A stretch of DNA of 64,000 nucleotides from G963676095 sp963676095 (GTDB lineage: Bacteria; Bacteroidota; Bacteroidia; Bacteroidales; Prolixibacteraceae). The notes beneath the pieces are model-generated. The model was not told the origin of the DNA. It did no database searches and saw only the letters and a list, made by a program, of their open reading frames with translations. Of this stretch, positions 61,159 to 64,000 are shown in pieces. The translations under genes were made by a program, and so were the position numbers. How positions within the stretch are numbered: position 1 is the stretch's first letter; every line of letters starts with the position of its first letter. The stretch is taken from positions 2,790,001 through 2,854,000 of the forward strand of contig OY781040.1 of the NCBI GenBank assembly GCA_963676095.1, in the 5' to 3' direction.

Positions 61159-63474
61159 TCATTGCCCGGGGACTTTTTCCAGGATCAATTTTTGCTTTCC
61201 CTCAAGCAAGTATTCCTTTCCCCAGACAGTCAACCCGACTGATCCCGGATTATGGTTGAAAATTTTCAATTCATCAGACATGCTAACTTCCAGGTGCGAA
61301 TTATGAAAGTTAATCCTGAAAGAGTATGCATTCCAGGAATCAGGAAGAAAAGGGTCGAGGTAGAGCCTGCCATTTCTGATACGCATCCCTCCAAAAGCTT
61401 CCACGAAGGCCATCCAGGTCCCGGCCATACTGGTAATATGGAGCCCGTCCCGGGTATCGTTGTTGTAATCGTCCAGATCGAGGCGGGCGGTACGGAGGTA
61501 CATTTCATATGCCTTGTTTTTCCTTCCTATCCGGGCTGCAAGGATCGCATGGATACAAGATGAAAGTGAAGATTCGTGCACGGTCAGCGGCTCATAAAAG
61601 TCGAAGTGACGGCGCAAGGTTTCCTGATCATAGTCGCACTGGAACCAGTACAGGCTTTGAAGGGTATCAGCCTGCTTGATATAACAGGAGCGCAGGATCC
61701 GGTCCCATGACCAGTGCTGGTTGATCGGACGTTCGTCCGGATCGATCTGCTCTGCAGGGACAATTTCTTTGTCGAGAAAGCCATCTTGTTGAAGAAAAAT
61801 CTGCCGTTCTTTATCGTAGGGAAAATACATTTTTTCAATAATCTCCTTCCAGCGGCCGGTCTCTTCAAGTTCGTTAAATTTCCATTTCCGGACCAGTTCT
61901 TCATACAAATAAGGGTGTTCTTTTTGAAGATAACTGATTACCCCGAGGGTAAATTTCAGGGTCCACACAGCCATTGTATTGGTATGGAAATTATTGTTCA
62001 CGTTATTCTCATATTCATTGGGTCCGGTGACCCCCAAAATCATGTATGCCCTTTTGGAAGCTGACCAGTTTACCCGCTGGCTCCAAAACCTTGAAATGGC
62101 AAGCAACACTTCGAACCCGAAAGGTGCCAGATAATCCTTATCCCCGGTATAATTGATATAATTGCTGATGGCATAAGCAATAGCCCCGTTCCTGTGAATT
62201 TCCTCAAAAGTAATTTCCCACTCGTTATGACACTCTTCGCCGTTGATGGTTACCATCGGGTACAAGGCCGCATTATTGGTAAAACCCAGTTTTTCAGCAT
62301 TCTCAATAGCTTTTTGAAGATGTTTGTGCCTGTACAGGAGAAGGTTTCTGGTTACCTGTTGCGGTGCTGTTCCCAGAAAGAAAGGCAGACAATAAGCCTC
62401 TGTATCCCAATAGGTCACGCCACCGTACTTTTCACCGGTAAAACCTTTTGGCCCGATATTCAGACGCTCGTCATCGCCGGTATAGGTTTGCATTAACTGG
62501 AATATATTGAACCGGATCCCCTGCTGGGCAGCAACATCCCCGCTGATACGGATATCGCTGGTTTCCCATTTCTCCTTCCAAACGCGGCAATGAGCCTCGA
62601 AAAGCTTTTCAAAACCAAGGGAAACCGCTTTCTGAAGAGTTTGCTGTATCCGATCTGTCAGTTCTTCTTTCCGGATATAAAGGGAAGAATTTATTGCGGC
62701 ATATTTTTCGATACGAATCGAATCGTTCTCATTCAACTTTGTATTATACACGTTGGCCACGCACTTTTCCCTTTCGACGAAGGAAGCAGCAGCAACCGGT
62801 TGCCCTTCGTTGTAAACAGACGTGTAAATGCCATGACCAACGTGAAACCCTGTTTTCCGGGTTTCCATGATCAGGTTGGCTTGTTGCCCATTGGCAGATT
62901 TTTTGACTTCCTTCCAGAACGTTTCATCATAATTGGAATCCTCATTTCTCACCTGTCCATCGATGAATGATGTAATCTTTACGCTACCGGAAAAGTTAAG
63001 GCTTTTCAACGTATAGCGGATTACCCCAAGCTCTTTATCCCTGATGCTCAGGAAGCGTTCAGTAACAACCTCCACCCTCTTTCCTGAAGGAAACTCTGCC
63101 GTGAACGAACGGGTCAGCAATGCCTTTTTCATATCCAGCTGTCGTACAAAAGACAGAATATTCATCCGGTTAAGATCAAGCTCTTCCCCCTCAATCTCAA
63201 TATGAATGCCAATCCAGTTGGCTGCATTCAATATTTTCGCAAAATATTCAGGATAACCATTCTTCCACCAGCCAACAATAGTCTTATCGGGATAATATAC
63301 ACCGGCAACATAATTTCCCTGAAGACTGTCTCCGGAATACTCCTCCTCAAAATTAGCCCGTTGCCCGGTATGCCCGTTGCCAATACTGAAAAGACTTTCA
63401 GACACCCTGTTACAGTCAGCATGAAAACCCTTTTCGATGATTTTCCACTCGTTGTGAATAATATAGCCTTTCAT
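61159..63474 (-). CDS. GH65 phosphorylase, probably maltose phosphorylase
   Basis: A 771-residue cytoplasmic inverting phosphorylase. Typical features: N-terminal SLFSIGNGHTGQRANFEEEY, a central (alpha/alpha)6 domain with the proton donor Glu in INGEECHNEWEIT, and PFDQW-like phosphate region, then a C-terminal beta domain. It would split maltose with phosphate to glucose and beta-glucose 1-phosphate. The pgmB gene just upstream fits, because only the beta anomer is its substrate. Kojibiose or trehalose phosphorylase activity is not excluded by sequence alone. Confidence 0.88.
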   Translation of the reverse strand: MKGYIIHNEWKIIEKGFHADCNRVSESLFSIGNGHTGQRANFEEEYSGDSLQGNYVAGVYYPDKTIVGWWKNGYPEYFAKILNAANWIGIHIEIEGEELDLNRMNILSFVRQLDMKKALLTRSFTAEFPSGKRVEVVTERFLSIRDKELGVIRYTLKSLNFSGSVKITSFIDGQVRNEDSNYDETFWKEVKKSANGQQANLIMETRKTGFHVGHGIYTSVYNEGQPVAAASFVEREKCVANVYNTKLNENDSIRIEKYAAINSSLYIRKEELTDRIQQTLQKAVSLGFEKLFEAHCRVWKEKWETSDIRISGDVAAQQGIRFNIFQLMQTYTGDDERLNIGPKGFTGEKYGGVTYWDTEAYCLPFFLGTAPQQVTRNLLLYRHKHLQKAIENAEKLGFTNNAALYPMVTINGEECHNEWEITFEEIHRNGAIAYAISNYINYTGDKDYLAPFGFEVLLAISRFWSQRVNWSASKRAYMILGVTGPNEYENNVNNNFHTNTMAVWTLKFTLGVISYLQKEHPYLYEELVRKWKFNELEETGRWKEIIEKMYFPYDKERQIFLQQDGFLDKEIVPAEQIDPDERPINQHWSWDRILRSCYIKQADTLQSLYWFQCDYDQETLRRHFDFYEPLTVHESSLSSCIHAILAARIGRKNKAYEMYLRTARLDLDDYNNDTRDGLHITSMAGTWMAFVEAFGGMRIRNGRLYLDPFLPDSWNAYSFRINFHNSHLEVSMSDELKIFNHNPGSVGLTVWGKEYLLEGKQKLILEKVPGQ

Positions 63475-63509
63475 TTATCCTTATTTTACTTTTTTAAGAC
63501 ATTCGGAAA

Positions 63510-64000
63510 TCATATGATTATTATCTTTTTTAAATCTTTCAGAAAAAAATCATTGAACCCCGGAATGATAAGGTCAGCTCCTTTCAGCATATTCCTGTCT
63601 CCTACCCCAACACTAAGCATCCCGGCATCTCTGGCTGCCTCGATACCTGCCACTGCATCTTCAAAAACAACACAACCGGAAGGTTTTACAGAAAGCGCTT
63701 CAGCCCCTCTCAAAAAGACTTCAGGGTCGGGTTTCGCAACCAATACAAGTGTTCCGTCAATTACAGCATCAAAAAGATTTTCCAAGTTCAACCGTTGTAA
63801 AATCAACCGGGCATTCTTACTTGCCGATCCAAGGGCTACCAGGATACCGGCACTTCTTAACTCGCTGATAAAACGCCTCACTCCCGGCAATATCTCATCT
63901 TCGGTCATGCAATAAATATATTCCAGGTAAGCCTCGTTTTTTTTCCCGGCATAAAGTTCTTTTTGTTTTTCGGAAAGGTTCAGCCTCCCGATCTCCAGGA
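63510..64000 (-). CDS. pgmB: Beta-phosphoglucomutase, 3' part (runs off window)
   Basis: The HAD-family mutase converts beta-glucose 1-phosphate to glucose 6-phosphate. Visible: the cap-core junction LPGVRRFISELRSAGILVAL, GSASKNARLILQRLN (motif II Ser), AKPDPEVFLRGAEAL (motif III Lys) and VFEDAVAGIEAARDAG (motif IV acidic pair). The N-terminal DxD motif is outside the window. It ends 35 bases before the GH65 start in the same operon. Confidence 0.88.
   Translation of the reverse strand, partial: LEIGRLNLSEKQKELYAGKKNEAYLEYIYCMTEDEILPGVRRFISELRSAGILVALGSASKNARLILQRLNLENLFDAVIDGTLVLVAKPDPEVFLRGAEALSVKPSGCVVFEDAVAGIEAARDAGMLSVGVGDRNMLKGADLIIPGFNDFFLKDLKKIIII

Noticed and set aside
1..64000. rRNA or tRNA genes, insertion sequences with terminal repeats, prophage, replication origin
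   Set aside because: I saw no conserved rRNA or tRNA segments, no IS transposase other than the RAYT, no phage structural genes and no DnaA-box cluster; a dedicated search was not possible here.

Overview
The window reads as the chromosome of a Bacteroidota bacterium, most like the marine/gut Bacteroidales-Marinilabiliales type (lineage inferred from gene content only). Evidence: three SusC/TonB-type receptors outside the peptide cluster, two SusD lipoproteins, two ECF sigma/FecR pairs, a PorT-like outer-membrane family, DUF3244 and DUF6807 genes, almost no Shine-Dalgarno sequences, and several -7 boxes of the Bacteroidota type TAnnTTTG. I saw no rRNA, tRNA or CRISPR array.

Layout. 1-329: 5' part of truA. 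604-9107: FecR, ECF sigma, SusC, SusD and a DUF218 protein, a nutrient-uptake locus. 9178-13286 (minus): an oxidoreductase operon (DUF6807 protein, Tat-exported Gfo/Idh/MocA enzyme, lipoprotein Gfo/Idh-like protein). 14001-15646: a bactofilin followed by an actin-like ATPase that appears circularly permuted. 15907-23332: response regulator, dCMP deaminase, S41 protease, sigma/anti-sigma pair, two paralogous beta-barrel proteins, PepE. 23384-25792 (minus): rbfA, methyltransferase, LolC/E-like permease. 25959-28671: trpB2 and trpS, divergent; trpB2 is preceded by a leader peptide with three consecutive Trp codons and an intrinsic terminator, a classical attenuator. 28703-29369: a REP-associated tyrosine transposase surrounded by, and containing, long REP-type palindromes. 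29566-36588 (minus): a second sigma/FecR/SusC/SusD locus. 36771-40032: a TonB receptor divergent from a PAS-LuxR regulator.

41324-52899 (minus) is a ribosomally made peptide (RiPP) locus: LytTR regulator, a 45-residue double-glycine precursor, a radical SAM enzyme with a probable N-terminal B12-binding region, a CarboxypepD_reg-like secreted protein, an outer-membrane barrel, a C39-peptidase ABC exporter, a mini HlyD-like adaptor and a second barrel protein. Tail fragments of another ABC exporter and another radical SAM gene flank the second barrel gene, which points to a decayed sister cluster.

53143-56094 (minus): a TPR/LuxR-type membrane regulator, a DUF3244 protein and an HU-like protein; about ten degenerate 22-bp units lie just upstream of the HU gene. 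56382-57086: a toxin-antitoxin operon led by a 44-residue ORF, followed by decayed DNA. 57811-64000 (minus): a maltodextrin operon (beta-phosphoglucomutase, GH65 phosphorylase, SusA-like GH13, secreted lipoprotein GH13).

The observations I rate highest are the permuted actin-like protein next to bactofilin, the Trp leader/attenuator of trpB2, the RiPP cluster with its remnants, the REP palindrome inside the transposase reading frame, and the 22-bp array at the HU gene.
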